Shown: positions 1 through 12,920, counted from the stretch's first letter. The stretch is DNA of 64,000 nt from Blasia pusilla (GCA_050084515.1 CM114271.1:37200001-37264000); one strand, 5' to 3'. Notes: generated from the sequence alone by a model not told the origin. Numbers and translations are program-made.

Positions 1-988
1 AAATAGATCCTCGTTCTTACTTAAAGATTTTTTAATGACATAAATTTCCAATCCTTATTTTCCATATTATTTATTATTATTATAAGATTAAATATAATAT
101 TTGAATTTTTCAACAAACATTACTCCAAACTCCAAACTATGTAATGTTTGTAGTAGCATTGCCAATGTTTGTAGTACATAATATGGTAAAAGCTATGGAA
201 TGGCATTGCCAATTTGAAATTAAAATAAAATTAATTTTACCACTCAACTTACATTATTAGCTTAAGAACTAAAAAAATATGTGTTGGAGATTGAACCAAA
301 AATTCACATAGTAATTTTATTTCTTAAATTATTTTGAACAAGGTTTTCCAATATAGAAGAGCTATGATAAGTTGAGATTATAAAATTATAAAATCCCTGA
401 TTTTTTTCTATGCAAAAAATAGTAGTAAATTATTTCTTAAAATTTAAAATATCACTCATTGAAATTTATCCTTGAATTAATCATAAAAAATAGCATATCA
501 GATGTTTGGTTTTAGAAAATGGATTTTTAAAGATAAAAACAGTATTTATTGATCTCATTGGATACATCATACACGAATTTCTTAAGTGAGATTCCATCAT
601 GAAATATATTCAGAAAAAACATACCCAACGGAAAAAAAATCGAGGTCAAAGTTATGTCGTTGGGAATATCCAACTAGGAACCTTTCAAGCCAGATTTCAG
701 CCGCTACAAATATCCATCTAGAAAATTCCTAAGTTAGATTGTGGTTGGATATAGTCATTATGATAGTTTCAATCAAATTTGTTTCTCAAATCAGATCTCC
801 TGGAAATATGCAACCAAAAATGTCAATTGGAAAGTTTTCAAGCTAGGGTCATCATAAGTTTTTCGATCACATTCTATGTCTTCTAAAATTCTTTGATGAC
901 AATACGCTCTACGAAGAATTTATAGAACGCATTTGTTGGTTGGAAATACCCTACAAAGAATGTTTATAAAAAACAATGTAATAACCAA
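1..988. other. AT-rich non-coding stretch
   Basis: No supported gene is visible on either strand. The sequence is AT-rich with frequent stops in all frames. It ends at the A that precedes a Helitron-type 5' terminus. Confidence 0.6.
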
Positions 989-1171
989 TCTATACTATTA
1001 TTGGAGAGTTTCTTTTTTTATTTGCAAACATTTGTCTACATGACACGTGGCAACTGGACAGAAAAATAATAAAATCCCATATTAGGCGAGAAAAAAAAGT
1101 AGAATTTGTGTGTATCATGATTAGTCCCTTCACTCTCGTGCATGGCACGTTTATACATGCATGTACACTAA
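989..1171 (+). mobile_element. Short non-autonomous Helitron, copy 1
   Basis: The 5' end TCTATACTATTATTGGAGAG follows an A, as expected for Helitron insertion between A and T. The interior (the ACACGTGGCAACTGGACAG block, then ATCATGATTAGTCCCTTC) matches the copy at 4123-4324. A perfect stem CGTGC-ATG-GCACG lies at 1137-1149, and CTAA followed by T lies at 1168-1171. The hairpin-to-end distance (18 nt) is longer than in the other copies, so the 3' boundary is less certain than the 5' one. Confidence 0.55.
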
Positions 1172-1415
1172 TTTTTCATACTCACATGTCTTTTCATGGC
1201 ACTTCTGGTATGATCATCATGCCTATTCATCATCCTAGAGTCGAGATAAGCGGGACGTACACTTTGGCAAGAATGAGCACACATGCCGAATTCGAACTCA
1301 TGACTTGTTGTTTCGCATTGGGGTAGTTACTCATAACGATAAAGCCTCCTGCACACTTACATGGAGAACGTAGAAACTTTATTCTCATTCCACATGGGAA
1401 TTTGGAAGAGACATC

Positions 1416-1454
1416 ATAGTTAACTAACTCTTTTGAAAAGAGTTAGTTAACTAT
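1416..1454. repeat. Perfect 19-bp inverted repeat
   Basis: The arms at 1416-1434 and 1436-1454 are perfectly complementary around a single central base (1435). Surrounding sequence is unremarkable. It belongs to the window-wide set of short-centre palindromes described in the findings. Confidence 0.9.
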
Positions 1455-3290
1455 TATGCCTTCGATGATGAATAAGGCCGAGGAATGTAAGTATCACACT
1501 CATGCTTCTACATCCATGGTGTCACCCGAAATCATGCATTTTTCTGAAGTTTGGACCCTTAGATTTGGAAAGTATGATTCCACTCCCACGTGCTTTTTAA
1601 CCAATATTTACAATTTAAAATAATTATAACTTTAAATTAGGAGGGGCAAAACTACTCATCACTCTCATCTCCATCTTTATATCTGTCCCCTCGAATTAAT
1701 AATATCACAACCCAAAACCCAAGAGTCCCCTCCCTACGAGAAAAGGATCTATACCATAGATCAAGGCAATTTAAACAAGTGTCGGGTGATGATGTTGAGA
1801 GTAATGATGACATTTCCAACAAAAGCCAGTACGTATTATCAAAGGAGCTGGAGCGAATCATGACGCGTACCGCAATACAAAGCCGTAAGTGAAACATATC
1901 CCGATCAACAACTAGTGTGCGGGGCGCGTTTTAGAGGAGAATTAATTATTATATTCTTGTGACTGAAGGATACGTGAATCAATTAAAAGTGAAGAAAAAA
2001 ATATTCGTCTTCTTTATATTCAAAGTAAAGGTTCAAAGTGAGGGAAAAAAATATTGGCCGCTTGTACATTCGAACTAAAGGTTCTAAATTGTACCCTCAA
2101 CTCCCTACTTTTGTGTGTGCGAACCAATGATCACTGTTTCGTCCGAAAAGGCATTCATCACTTGAGTCTGGACCATGGCTCTCACGCCCATAGAGAAAGA
2201 AATAAGAAATCTGAACGCACCGACGATAAATGTATATACCAAGTTCTAAAGTACGACTAACTACTTCATAATCCCTAAAGGGTAGATTTATTGAAATTAG
2301 GCGCCCTACAGTTGCAAGGGAATATCGTACATTTATCGAAGTTACACACGAATAGGAGGAAGTACGTACATAAAAGGGTTGAAACTACAAAGTACATACC
2401 TTCGTTCTCATACCACCAATATTTTTCCGCACGCCCCATGAGTGAGCGGTTGCATCCCAGCAAGTACCAGCTTTTCTTTTTCTTTCTTAAAAAAGAAAGA
2501 AAAGCAAGCAAGTAAAAGTAACGATTAGTGAGTGGGCTAAGGCAACAAAGACGCGTAAGCGTTTAGGGTTGGGTCCTCATTGCACGATGCCCGATACAGG
2601 AGACAGAAGGAAACAGAAACCAAGAAACAGGGGATTTCCCGAAGAACATGAACAAAGAGTGGCATCCGTTTCACGAATTTGCAGTTGAGCTGCGCAGAAT
2701 CACTGCTGATTCGTGAGGCACGTGATGCGCTGTACGTTGTCTTGACTGATCTCGTGTCGTCTCGTTGAAGTTTGCACACACGAAATTTGCCGGAGGCGAC
2801 TCCATTGACCACAAGTCTATACAACGCGTCTTCACTCCTTCATCATTCATTCATTCACCCATAGGACTCGTTTGTTTTAAGAAAGTCTTCATTTGTAGGA
2901 GATGAGTAAATTTTTGTTGACATTGGAGTGTGCGACTTCTTTTAATGACCAACCGTTAAGAGTTTCTGAATTTTTCTTATGATTTTTCCAGGAAATTTCC
3001 GAACCTTTCTGGTTATCCTCGCGATAAGTTTTGGTTTTCACTTCTATCTTTGACGTTTTTTTAATATTTGAAACATATTTGGAAATTAATATACTTGTGA
3101 GAAAATGATTGTCATGTGAGAAGGTAAGAATTTTTCTTTAAGGTATGCTTAAATGATAAAAAAAAGTTTGCATTTTGAACTAAACGATCAATCATCGCCC
3201 CTTTGTAAATACAACGAGAATGTAATTAAGACCCTAATAGTTTCTCACAGCCAATTAATTCATACTTCAAACAAATCTAGATTATGTAAA
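1455..3290. other. Unassigned sequence, no supported gene
   Basis: Several 60-95 codon open frames occur on both strands, but none shows a recognisable domain, conserved motif or convincing splice structure. A pyrimidine/purine hairpin of about 13 bp lies near 2471-2505 (CTTTCTT facing AAGAAAG). Composition at 1.7-2.85 kb is slightly GC-richer than the flanks. Confidence 0.5.
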
Positions 3291-3299
3291 GAGGATTGG

Positions 3300-4080
3300 A
3301 TTTGAAAACCCCTCCTCCCGTGGTGAAGCCTTCCCCTTACTACATGTGTCGACACAAGAAATTTCGGCACATGGCAGGGGATACGAGGACAATTAAGAGG
3401 AGTGGCATTAAAATAATAATATTCAATTTTACTATTTGAACCACATTAGATACGTAAATATTTTCTTTATTGATTAATATTTTATTTAATATTATACAGG
3501 GTTATTATAAATATTAATAAAGTGGAATCTTCTTGATAAAAATAATAATTTATATCTTAATTCACATGTGATGGAAAGGAAAATAAATTTTAATAAGAGG
3601 AGTACATCAGATTTTATGGAAGGCTAAAATTATTTAAAGGGATTGGCATATCATTTAAATTTGAATGGAATATTGTAATTACTTTAAAGAGTGAAATATT
3701 ATTACTCTTCTAAGATTTTAGAAAAATAAGGATTATATTGAAAATTTGAAATTAATGATGTGATTATTATAAAAATTAATGGTATCAATTCACATGTGAT
3801 ATTTTGGGAAAGGAAAATTATTTTGTGAATTAAAATTAATGAAGATTCTTTTAGTCAATGTGATTTTGGTGGGAAGAGTGGAAGGGAAGAATCATTTTTT
3901 TGGAACTTTTAGGGAGGAATGTAATTATTTAGGGGAGATGGATATTATCTAAAGGTGATTTTCTTACTCTTCTGAGATTTAAAAAATTTGGAAATTATAC
4001 CTAAATTTTTAATTAAATTTATTTTAAACTTTTATGTATAATTTTAAAAAAATATCATCGACATCTATTTTTAAGCCATT
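3300..4080 (+). repeat. AT-rich dispersed repeat family, copy 1
   Basis: This stretch carries word-level matches to three other places: 15590-16030 and 33440-34300 (both reverse complement) and 50000-50404 (same strand). Shared landmarks are a GC-richer head with a CCCCTCC-like block, the phrase TTATTTGAACCACATTAGAT, and blocks like TTTAGGGGAGATG and TTACTCTTCTAAGATTTTAG. It looks like an old non-coding dispersed repeat. No termini or target duplications could be fixed, so its class is unknown. Confidence 0.6.
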
Positions 4081-4122
4081 CTATTGAGGAAAATATGCTA
4101 GGTGTGCATGGCTCGGGCGACA

Positions 4123-4324
4123 TCTATATTATTATGGGAGAGTGTATTCTTGATTTGACATACGGCAACTAGGCAGCAAGAAAATGTTTCTTCTTATGCA
4201 AACCAACAAAAAAAATTTGAATTTGTATGCAACATCATTAATCCCTTCCCCTCATAGGCTATATACTAACAAAAGTTCTTCAAACACTTTTTATTCCCGG
4301 TGCATCGCACGGACACCTTACTAG
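4123..4324 (+). mobile_element. Short non-autonomous Helitron, copy 2 (best preserved)
   Basis: This 202-bp element starts with TCTATATTATTATGGGAGAG after an A (4122) and ends in CTAG before a T (4325). A stem-loop built on GTGC-ATC-GCAC, extended by CC/GG, ends 8 nt before CTAG. These are the hallmarks of plant Helitrons: 5' TC, a 3' hairpin near CTRR, insertion between A and T, no target duplication. There is no coding capacity. The protein relic at 9962-12919 is of the class that would mobilise such elements. Confidence 0.85.
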
Positions 4325-5340
4325 TATCTTTTAGAACAGTTAATTTTTTCATGTTTCAAAAAAATATTTATGCCATAAATTTACATAACCATGAGGAGAT
4401 GTGAAAAAATGTATTTTCTTATCCAATAAGAATTACCTCCACACAGCAATACCTCTATGGTTGACACAAGTTGTCAACCATGGCCTCCCTCCATAAAAAA
4501 ATCAAATTTGGAAACATTGATTGGTTAATAATGTATAATGTGTATGGCATGGGTATCATTTTGATATTAAATATACTAGTTATGACCACAGACAGATAGT
4601 GTGATGCACAATTATGTAATTATACATATATATACGCTCCGGGTTAGTAGAAAAAAACTGCCACACGTCTTACATTCCTAAAACAAAAAAGACATGCCTC
4701 TAACTTTGAAGTTGTCGTCATTTCAAAAATGTTCATCAAATTATCATATATATATTCGACCTCATTCATTTTGTTAACATGGGAGAAAATATTATTAGGC
4801 AACTTGCTCTTGCTATGAATGATAAGATATAGAAACTCATATGACCAATGGAAATCAATGAATTATAAGGGATTATCATCATAACCACTTAATCTAGCTA
4901 TTTAATGCAATTTTAGCTTATTCTTAAGAGGTCCTTTCTAGAACACTCGTTGCCACATAAACTATACGTGCTCAACATGCCTTGTTCTCTTTGTTTGATC
5001 TAGATGGAAATCACTTAATTGTAAGTGATCATAATCATAAACACTTAATCTAACTATTTAAGTTAGTCAGAGGCATGTTAGGTCCTTTAGCACCGGTCGA
5101 CAAGTATCCATAGGATGCTTTTGAGGACGTTGGAGAGCAACCTCAACACATCGACGATATGAGGCATCAAGTAACTTGAGGGAGCTTATTTATCTTTTTT
5201 TAAAAGCTCATTTGGACCTAAATATAGACACTTATTATATTTTAGTAAGTTCCTATTATGACCATAATTGAATTTCCACTTTGGGAAGTAGCCCTCAAAC
5301 CCATACAAGATGTGAAGAGCCCATGACATAACTTGCAAGC
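4325..5340. other. AT-rich stretch, no supported gene
   Basis: I see no coding sequence, RNA gene or clear repeat boundary. It contains small dyads such as the AGTGATCATAATCA / AAACACTTAATC phrases near 5020-5050, which recur imperfectly nearby (about 4870-4900). Confidence 0.5.
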
Positions 5341-5344
5341 ATAA

Positions 5345-5349
5345 GTTAC

Positions 5350-5426
<77 letters not shown>

Positions 5427-6586
5427 GAGCTTATTCTCTTCTTTGTTAAACCTCTTGGCATGAGATGGCAAAGCTATGGACAAGTACTCCTTAATTGCCT
5501 TGTGAGTAATCCTAATCCTCTCATTAGGAGAATGGATTTGGTTTGACATGAGAGAAAAATGAAAATTGTGTGCACAATTGTAGTGATCTTGATTTACAAA
5601 GAGAAAATAAGGGAATGGAGCTCTATAATGTATGAGCTTGCTTGTATTTCTTTGATATTGCAAATTGGGGACCATATATGTTTCCCATTCAAAGCTTCAT
5701 AGGAGTTCTCATAAGAGCAAGAGCCACCCAATTGTGTGTATTCAGTGTGGATTTTTTGTGCGGAAGAGAAGCGAATGGAAGCGCTCTCACATTTTTAATA
5801 TAATTTAAGCATACGGACCATGTTTTCCATGTTGGGGATTTTGAGAGCATATTACATTTTGTTTTTTTCTTGTATGATAAATAAAATTTTTGAAAGAAAC
5901 CAACGCGGAAGCGTTGTTAAATATTTTGTTAGAGTTGTGGCCTCCGCTTGTAGGATAATTGCCACCAGTTTCCAATAGAAGTTAGGTAAAGGAGCTAATT
6001 TCATGATGCTATAGAATGGGAAGTCATGCACAATAGAAGCAAATTATGCATTGTTTTTATGCTTGAGTTTTTCTGATACAAGACTATGCACAAATTGGTT
6101 GCTTCTTTAGTTGCTTGATGCATAGTTATGCCATTATCATCCGTTTGGTTCAATCAACATCCGTGCAGTTCTTCCGTGGATTCGTGATCGAGATTTGGTG
6201 TTGGATTATCGATAATTTTTCAACAGTGCTGACATCATCAAGAGCATTGCAATAATTTCATCATTGACCTTTAGGCAGAGACTAATTGTGAATACCGGTT
6301 AACATTGTGCGATGACCTTCTAGCCAATGGGGTATAGTTTTTTTTTTTCCTACTATGCATAGTAATTGGTAGCCACTTGACGCGAATCAAATATCGTGTC
6401 ATGATGCATGTAGCTGGATTATATTTGAGACTACTCTATTGTGTCGCTTGTGGCTATATAATAGTATTTTGATCGCGGATTCGCACCAATGTTGAGACAT
6501 AGATGGGGAGGAGATGCCATTACTTATTGCATTTGTCATCGAGTGTCATGCCATTTATAGCCATTATGTGCCACAACTCTGCACTA
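5345..6586 (+). repeat. Gypsy-type LTR/leader copy, truncated
   Basis: This matches 61370-62900 in the same orientation with many substitutions. Shared blocks include CTTGGCATGAG-GGC near the start, GCCTTGTGAGTG, CCTCTCATTAGGAGA, TTGACATGAGAGA, TACAAAGAGAAAAT, a GTGCGGAAGAG / GTGTGGAAGAG block and, near the end, GATCGCGGA-TCGCACC. The copy at 61.3 kb leads into a gag relic, so this piece is read as the LTR plus untranslated leader of the same family. The left part has expanded into an (AG)n tract. The right end meets a CACTA-like terminus at 6587. Confidence 0.65.
5353..5423. repeat. (AG)n microsatellite, about 35 units
   Basis: This is an uninterrupted AG dinucleotide run of about 71 bp. 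It lies inside the LTR/leader copy, where the paralogue near 61415 has only a short GAGAGAGAG run, so the tract expanded after the copies diverged. It generates spurious Ser-Leu open frames on the minus strand. Confidence 0.97.
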
Positions 6587-7500
6587 CACTATAAGAAAGC
6601 CTTGGTTTTATGACTACGTTTAATGACTCACGTGAGTCATATATCTAGTTCTGTGACTAAGAATGAATGGTTACTCTTCTAGTCACAAAAGCCTAATCAT
6701 TAATCCCTCGATGACTAACATGACTAGGTTGGTTTGTTGATGTGGAAGTGTCGACTAACCAGTCATTTACATATGACTGCAACCTCACATAGATGATGTG
6801 TGAAGATAACACCTCAGCATATGAGATGGACATGATACATCAAATTATGCATATGACATATAAACAAGACAACGTGACATGACATCATGAGGATTAATAG
6901 TGACGTATCGTAGGTGTATTACAAGACAAATAAGTTAGTCTTGTCATTGTTTATTACCGAGTGTCATTGCAAGACAACTAGTTTAGTCATTGGTTTAAAA
7001 AATGACTGACTACGTGGCAAATCTGTAACATAATCGAATGAGTAGATGAACCTATTATTACTACAAAGTATCACTAAGCTATTAATTCCTAAGATTCCAA
7101 GTCACATAGTTATGAATGACACACAATTACTACATGAGTACTGATGTAACAACTACCAGTGGCTAGGGGAGTTATTTCACAATTACTATCAAAGATTCTT
7201 AGAGTTGGATGATCATCTTTTACGTTTATCAATAACTAATTGATTGTGAATTTTAATACAAAAGTGTCTATATGAGTTTCCATGTGTTGCATGAAAGTGA
7301 CTGTATCAGTTTAATTTGGAAAGAATGACAATAATACTCATTGCTGCACTCTCTTATGAGTCTGAACTTGTTGATTTTTGAAGTTGGATGACTAAGAGAG
7401 TCATTGTTTGTGATTAAATGAAGAAATACGGTCATCACTATCATTCATTTTTTGACTGATTTGGTCGTGGTATAACTTGCTGTGTCATTATTGTATTATT
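6587..7500 (+). mobile_element. CACTA-like terminus with GACT/AGTC subterminal motifs
   Basis: CACTATAAGAAAGCC at 6587 resembles the 5' end of CACTA (En/Spm) elements. It is followed by about 0.9 kb in which GACTAA, GACTCA, AGTCAT and similar motifs recur in both orientations, like the repeated transposase-binding motifs of CACTA subterminal regions. The right terminus was not found. No TNP2-like transposase was recognised, so this is either a non-autonomous or a truncated element. Confidence 0.4.
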
Positions 7501-7509
7501 AAGTTAGTT

Positions 7510-7543
7510 ATGAACTTCAGGGACCTAGGTCCCTGAAGTTCAT
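7510..7543. repeat. Perfect 34-bp palindrome
   Basis: Positions 7510-7543 read identically on both strands, centred on CCTAGG with no spacer. Half of the palindrome (the GAACTTCAGGGACCTAG phrase) recurs at about 7789-7806 without its mirror, which suggests the palindrome arose from a single-sided ancestor. Confidence 0.95.
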
Positions 7544-7567
7544 GGGACCTAGAAGCCTGGAGCTCTT

Positions 7568-7888
7568 GCTCTTGCTACATATTTAACTTCATAAGCATTT
7601 GTGGGACCAAATGCTTATGAAGTTAAACTTGTAGCAAGAGCCAAACATGGAAGCCTAGGCCTATTATGACCGTAATAGTATTATTAAGCATTTGGTCCGG
7701 CAAATGCTTATGAAGTTAAATATGTAGCAAGAGCCAAACATGGAATCCTAGGCCTATTATGACCATAATTGTATTATTAAGTTATTCATGAACTTCAGGG
7801 ACCTAGAAGCCTAGGCTCTTGCTACATATTTAACTTCATAAGCATTTGCGGGACCAAATGCTTATGAAGTTAAATATGTAGCAAAAGC
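7568..7888. repeat. Cluster of long hairpins sharing one stem sequence
   Basis: Hairpin A: arms 7568-7601 and 7608-7641 pair at 32 of 34 positions around a 6-nt loop. Hairpin C: arms 7815-7848 and 7855-7888 pair at 33 of 34 positions around a 6-nt loop. A reduced copy B (10-bp stem, 7685-7710) keeps only the inner left arm, but its full right side continues to about 7735. All use the same stem words (CATAAGCATTTG, GTAGCAAGAGC). The block is an internally duplicated foldback sequence and could yield double-stranded RNA if transcribed. Confidence 0.85.
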
Positions 7889-9961
7889 CAAACGTGGAAG
7901 AGCTCGTTGTTAACATTATAAATGGTGGTTGGATAAGGCCTTAAAGGGTTAAATATCACACGAAGAAAAAATGGATTACTGCAACATAATACCAACATTG
8001 TCTAGGAAATTGTAACATAGCAAATGGTTTGTTGAACAAGACAAATAAGTAGTTGGTGTCAGCAATTCAGAGCATCCATGTCTAGCAACACACATGGAAT
8101 TAAAAGAACACGTTGTATCTAAACCATGAATAAATGAAATTTTGATGTTGGACTATCTTGGTCTCTCATTTACATGATTGAATACACAGTCGTATAATTT
8201 GAATTAGAAGCATAGTAAATTTTATGGAAATTTTTTTTTACTTCTAAACATCCCTAAAAATAGAACGAAATGGTAGCTTAAGACCAAATAAAATCCGGAG
8301 TACTTAGTCAATATTTGATTAATACCAAAATCAATGATCATTACCCGAAACTAAATTTAGAATTTTTATGCCTATTGCATCACCTTCCTCATATTAATTT
8401 CAGGGCTGATCAGGCCCGACCCCAATGCATTTGCAAAAGTGAGTTGTGGTGGAGTTTCTTCTAAATTTGATACCCATAACTCATGTGTAGGATCCATAGC
8501 CTCAATCAGATTGATCCGTAGCATGCATATTGATATATTTCCTATGGAAGGTTGATTTTTCTCCAAACCATATGATTACTTCTGAACCCAACACCGTCCT
8601 ACTCAGCTTTGGTCTGGCGAGCAAAACCCGATCCCCAAGTCGTAGCTATAAGGACCATATAAACAAAAAAGACAATTAATAGCGATAACTCTTCAAAAGT
8701 TATTCTACTATGTCTAATATGTATAAAATGAGGAGCCATAATTTACCTTCTCGAACGACCAACCCCATGATGGTAGATGAAGCGAAAATGCCACATGTCC
8801 TACACCATCAAATAAGTGGCCAAAACAATCTCCATCAATCATTCCTTAAAGTGGGGTTGGAATCAAACAATAGAGATCGGAAATTGTACCTTTCTTTGTC
8901 TCTTAGTTGATCTAGACCTTGTCTTTCTTTCTTGTTCACATGGTACATCAGAATGAAACTTAGACTTCCTACGCTTTTTGGAAGAAGAGATCATCTTGAT
9001 GTCCATACTTCAATGGATTATACATAACCATAATTTAGCAGGCACTATTAGGACAACAAATTTCTCCAATATCAAATCATGGATAATTTCTACAACCACA
9101 CATGTAATGAATAGGAATATGAGGGATACAAGCCCAATCCTTATGCTTAGTTGGAGTGTTTGCATTTTCCACACTGTCTGAGGAAGTCTTTCTCTTCAAA
9201 CTTGTTGTCTCGTCTGGATTCAAATTATGATCAGCTGGAAAAAATATAAGGCTCACATGTGAAGATGATTACGTCATAAACCTAGACCAGAATGCTATCT
9301 ATAATTTTGTAAAAGTTTTCATTCAAAAGATTGTATCCTTACGCGCTGATTGTGTTGTAGCATTCTCTTCATTGTGGTTGGAGCTTATGGCCTTCAAACT
9401 CACATTGTTTTTTTTATCCTTGTGAGTTGGAGGATGAACTTTGTCTATGTCTACTAATATTACATGTAAAAAGTGAAATATTGTCAATAATGAGCAAGAA
9501 ATGCCAACCAAATAGAGGTAAATAATAAACACATTGTCTCATTTTTACGAGGATAGTCAATAACACTACAACCATAAACACCTTCTTGTAGCTTCCTTCT
9601 CTATGTATGGAGATAAGATAAGTTTACAAACACTAGCGCTTTTGTGAACTTGTCAAGAGTATATGTGAATTCACATTTTGCATTCAAAAGTACATGAGAT
9701 GTATTATAGCCATTTGTGAGGCCATACCCAAAACTGCTTATGTTGGTGTATGAACTTGAGTTGATGGAGAAGATCCTATGTTGGGCAATGGAATATTTGT
9801 TGAACTTTGTATGACTCCATCTTTTGGCGCCAATTTCGATACCATCTCCATCAAAACGCAATAGGAGGGTTTCTCTAATCCCATCCTCTTTTAATTATAT
9901 AGATGATATGGATGGTGTGAGGTTGGGGAGACGCCTTATTTTTCTTTGTTTATTTAGTAAG
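7889..9961. other. AT-rich stretch with unassigned weak coding traces
   Basis: Short minus-strand open frames at 8372-8566 and 9601-9861 and plus-strand ones at 8710-9181 have no recognisable domain. On the minus strand near 9740-9870 a second frame gives MEMVSKLAPKDG and PLPNIGSSPSTQVHTPT, which looks protein-like but matches nothing I can name. The stretch may contain the degraded 5' part of the Helitron that follows, or another old element. Confidence 0.4.
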
Positions 9962-12919
9962 GGTCCATATCATATGCATTGATTATATCAATATGCAATG
10001 GCCATTGAGAGACATCTTGGAAAAAATAATTTGGTTTTTACAATGACATGTGATCCTAAGCGGGAAGAGATTATATGGGCATGGTTTCCTGACCAAATTG
10101 ATTCAAATTTATTAGATTTGGTTTTGGAAGTTTATTTTTTCTTAAAAAGGGAGTTACTAGGGCTTATTATGAACAAGCATATCTTGAATTGAATTTTGGA
10201 ATGTATCCATGTGGTTAAGTTTCACAAAAGAGGCTTATCATATATCTATGTTTTAATTATTTTGGCACTCGAGGATAAACCAGATATCGATTCCGATTAT
10301 CATGATATCATCTACCTTTAAATTTCTTATCCAAACATATATCTGAGACTGTATTATACTACGGGCAATTGCAGGGTCCATGATCCATGTGGATAACTAC
10401 GTCCAAATGCTCTGGGCATGGATATGAAAACAAAAAATGTACCAAATGCTATTCCAAGGCTTTTGCCATTGTAACTACGGAGACTGATGATGGTTACCCA
10501 ATCTATTGAAGATACTTAAGCTATTACTTCAATAGTGAGTCCTTAAGTAGGAAGCTTTCCATAATATCTATTTTAAGAGAAAAATTCTTCATAAATCTTG
10601 GAGATAATATGTATCGCATCTAAAATTTTTTTGTTTGTTATATGGGCTAGATTGGGTGCTGGAAAGAGGATAATAAAGAAATTTTGGATAGTTTATGGAC
10701 TATGCCTTGTAATCCTTTGTGATTTTCATATTAACTTGGATATTATAAAATTTATTTTAAAGGTGGAATAATTAGATAAATATGTATATAAGGGATTTTA
10801 TATTTTATCATTTAAGTTTTCAAAGAATATGGATACCTCCATGAAAATTGAGATCATTAATCTGAAAAAACTAGATTTCAATGCAAGGTAAAGTTTACAT
10901 ATTTTTATTCTTTCCTGGGTTATAATCAATCTTTTAAAATAATGATATGATATACATAGAAGTAATTATAATATTTTTTACTTTATCTTATGTAAATATA
11001 TAACTTCTCAAGGGGCATATTGACAAGGATTTAAGTTTAATTTATATAAAAAGAAAAACAAGTGTCATGAGATTGGATGTTCATCTCTCAAAGGTGTGAT
11101 TTCTTTGCTTAAATGATTATGACATATATAAGAACCTTATACAAAGAAATAGGGAGACCACCTTGACTTTACTATTTGCTACTTATGAACTTCATGATAC
11201 TACGTGAGAGTATTTATATCTTGGATTTCATTTGTATCATTGTTGGAATGAAAAGATGGATTCTTAGAGTATGAAGAAATAAATATTTGCGGTAATTCCT
11301 TTTTCACTTGTACCTTACGCATCCAAGTAAACACTACATGCTTTATAGTGTTCATGTAGCCAATTTTGTAACATTTGATTCAATTTAAAATCTTACTTCT
11401 AAAAACGTAGTGGGGTGGAAAGAATGAATCATGTTATGAGCAATGATCTTAAAAAGCACATCTTTTCATAGGTGACGGAGAATGCCACCGATTGCATTTA
11501 CTTCTTCATGATGTTCAAGGCGCAATCTCATATGAAGGCTTCAAAACTCGATATAGAGTCCTACATCTAACTCTTAAGGAAGATGCTGTTCACTTGGGAT
11601 TTCTCAAGGATGGTAATGAAGGCTTCTCTGGCTTCTAACAAGTTTCTTACATTTGCATGGTTCTCTCATTCCATCAATTATTTGTTGTTATTCTAGATAG
11701 CTCAGAACACTCTTGCTCGACCCACTACATTATGGAATCCAGTTTTGGATCCATTTAAAGAGGAGCTTACATAATACTTTCCTTGCAGGTGTAAGAAGTG
11801 CAAAAGATATTGCTATACTTGTCTCGTCATATGGGATGGTTGCATTATTATTAGATGGAGGGTATAAAATCCACTCAAACTTTAGAATTCTTACCAATCT
11901 CCATGTAAGCTTTACTAGCATGTTATCTATCAATAGTAACAGAGCATGTGTGATATAAAAATCCTTTTACAGGAGGAGGAACCTATGACTCATCATCATC
12001 CATTTGAGGCTATCAATTGATCCTTACAAAATATTATGGGAATGATCTCTGATGACCTCATTGATCTATCATTAGAGAAAGGCTAGAAATTTTTTTTTGT
12101 ACTATTACGTATTTATCAATAAGCGTCTTGTGATTGGTTATTAACTTATTGAAGGTGGGACATGGTTGCATGTATTTATACACTCCATTGAAAGATATCT
12201 TTTTTTCTAGCGGCTTCTATGGTCGTAAATAACTTTAGAATAAGAACATAAATGATCTTCTTTATCTCATGATATCAAATTTTTGAGAGATACGACTATC
12301 CTCACTTTGAAGATAAATTTGATCTCATAAATAAGTCAATCAGTCTTGATTTTATGGAGAGTTAACAATCAAGACTCATTATATTCAATACTCTTAAAGA
12401 CATGTCTTAATTTTATGAAACAATCCTATTTAAGAGGTTCCTTTTTTGGAATATCTTCTAAGAAGCATGTGTGATGTATAATATAATACATAACTTATTG
12501 TTTATTTCATTCCAAATGAGAGAACAATTCAGATCTATGATATAGAATCCTATAACTATCTCCTCACTATATGTATATCAAGATCAATGCACCAATCATG
12601 CTTTAGAAAATAAGAATGGTTAAAGGGAACAAGAAAATGACACTTGATTTGTCATTTGTGGACTCGTACGACATATGCTGAAATTATTGTGGGGAAGAAC
12701 ATTAAAGACCAATTTTTGATAATGCATATACCATTGATTGCTTCTATCTAGGGTTTTGCCTTTTAATATGTGTAGATTTTAATTCCTGATACGTTTAGGT
12801 TTTTCCATGACCATCAATAGGTCACAAGGTCAAAATTTGCATAAGGTTGGAACTCGCTTACTTACATCTATCTTGGCTCATGGCCAATTATATGTGGAAT
12901 TATTTTTAACAAGTGAAAG
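9962..12919 (+). pseudogene. Decayed autonomous Helitron: Rep-like and Pif1-like helicase protein
   Basis: Three patches of one Helitron protein can be read through stops and frameshifts. (1) 9962-10560: YQYAMAIERHLGKNNLVFTM, then TCDPKREE (compare the Helitron_like_N phrase with TCNPKW-E), followed by VVKFHKRGLS-like, HDPCG and DDGYPIY-RYLSYYFNS phrases, as in the Rep/N-terminal region. (2) 11470-11930: GECHRLHLLLHDVQG and YRVLHLTLKEDAVHLGFL, then VRSAKDIAILVSSYGM and ALLLDGGYKIHSNF, matching the Pif1-type helicase phrase with SSGIA-LLLPGGRTAHS-F. The Walker A GKT is not readable. (3) 12800-12919: MTINRSQGQNLHKVG and AHGQLYVE, the C-terminal helicase motifs. The protein would act in rolling-circle transposition. 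It is clearly dead, and no full-length frame survives. Confidence 0.85.
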
Positions 12920-12920
12920 A

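Noticed and set aside
5186-5675. Open frames with long Ser-Leu repeats on the minus strand
   Set aside because: They are produced entirely by the (AG)n tract and have no other protein-like content.
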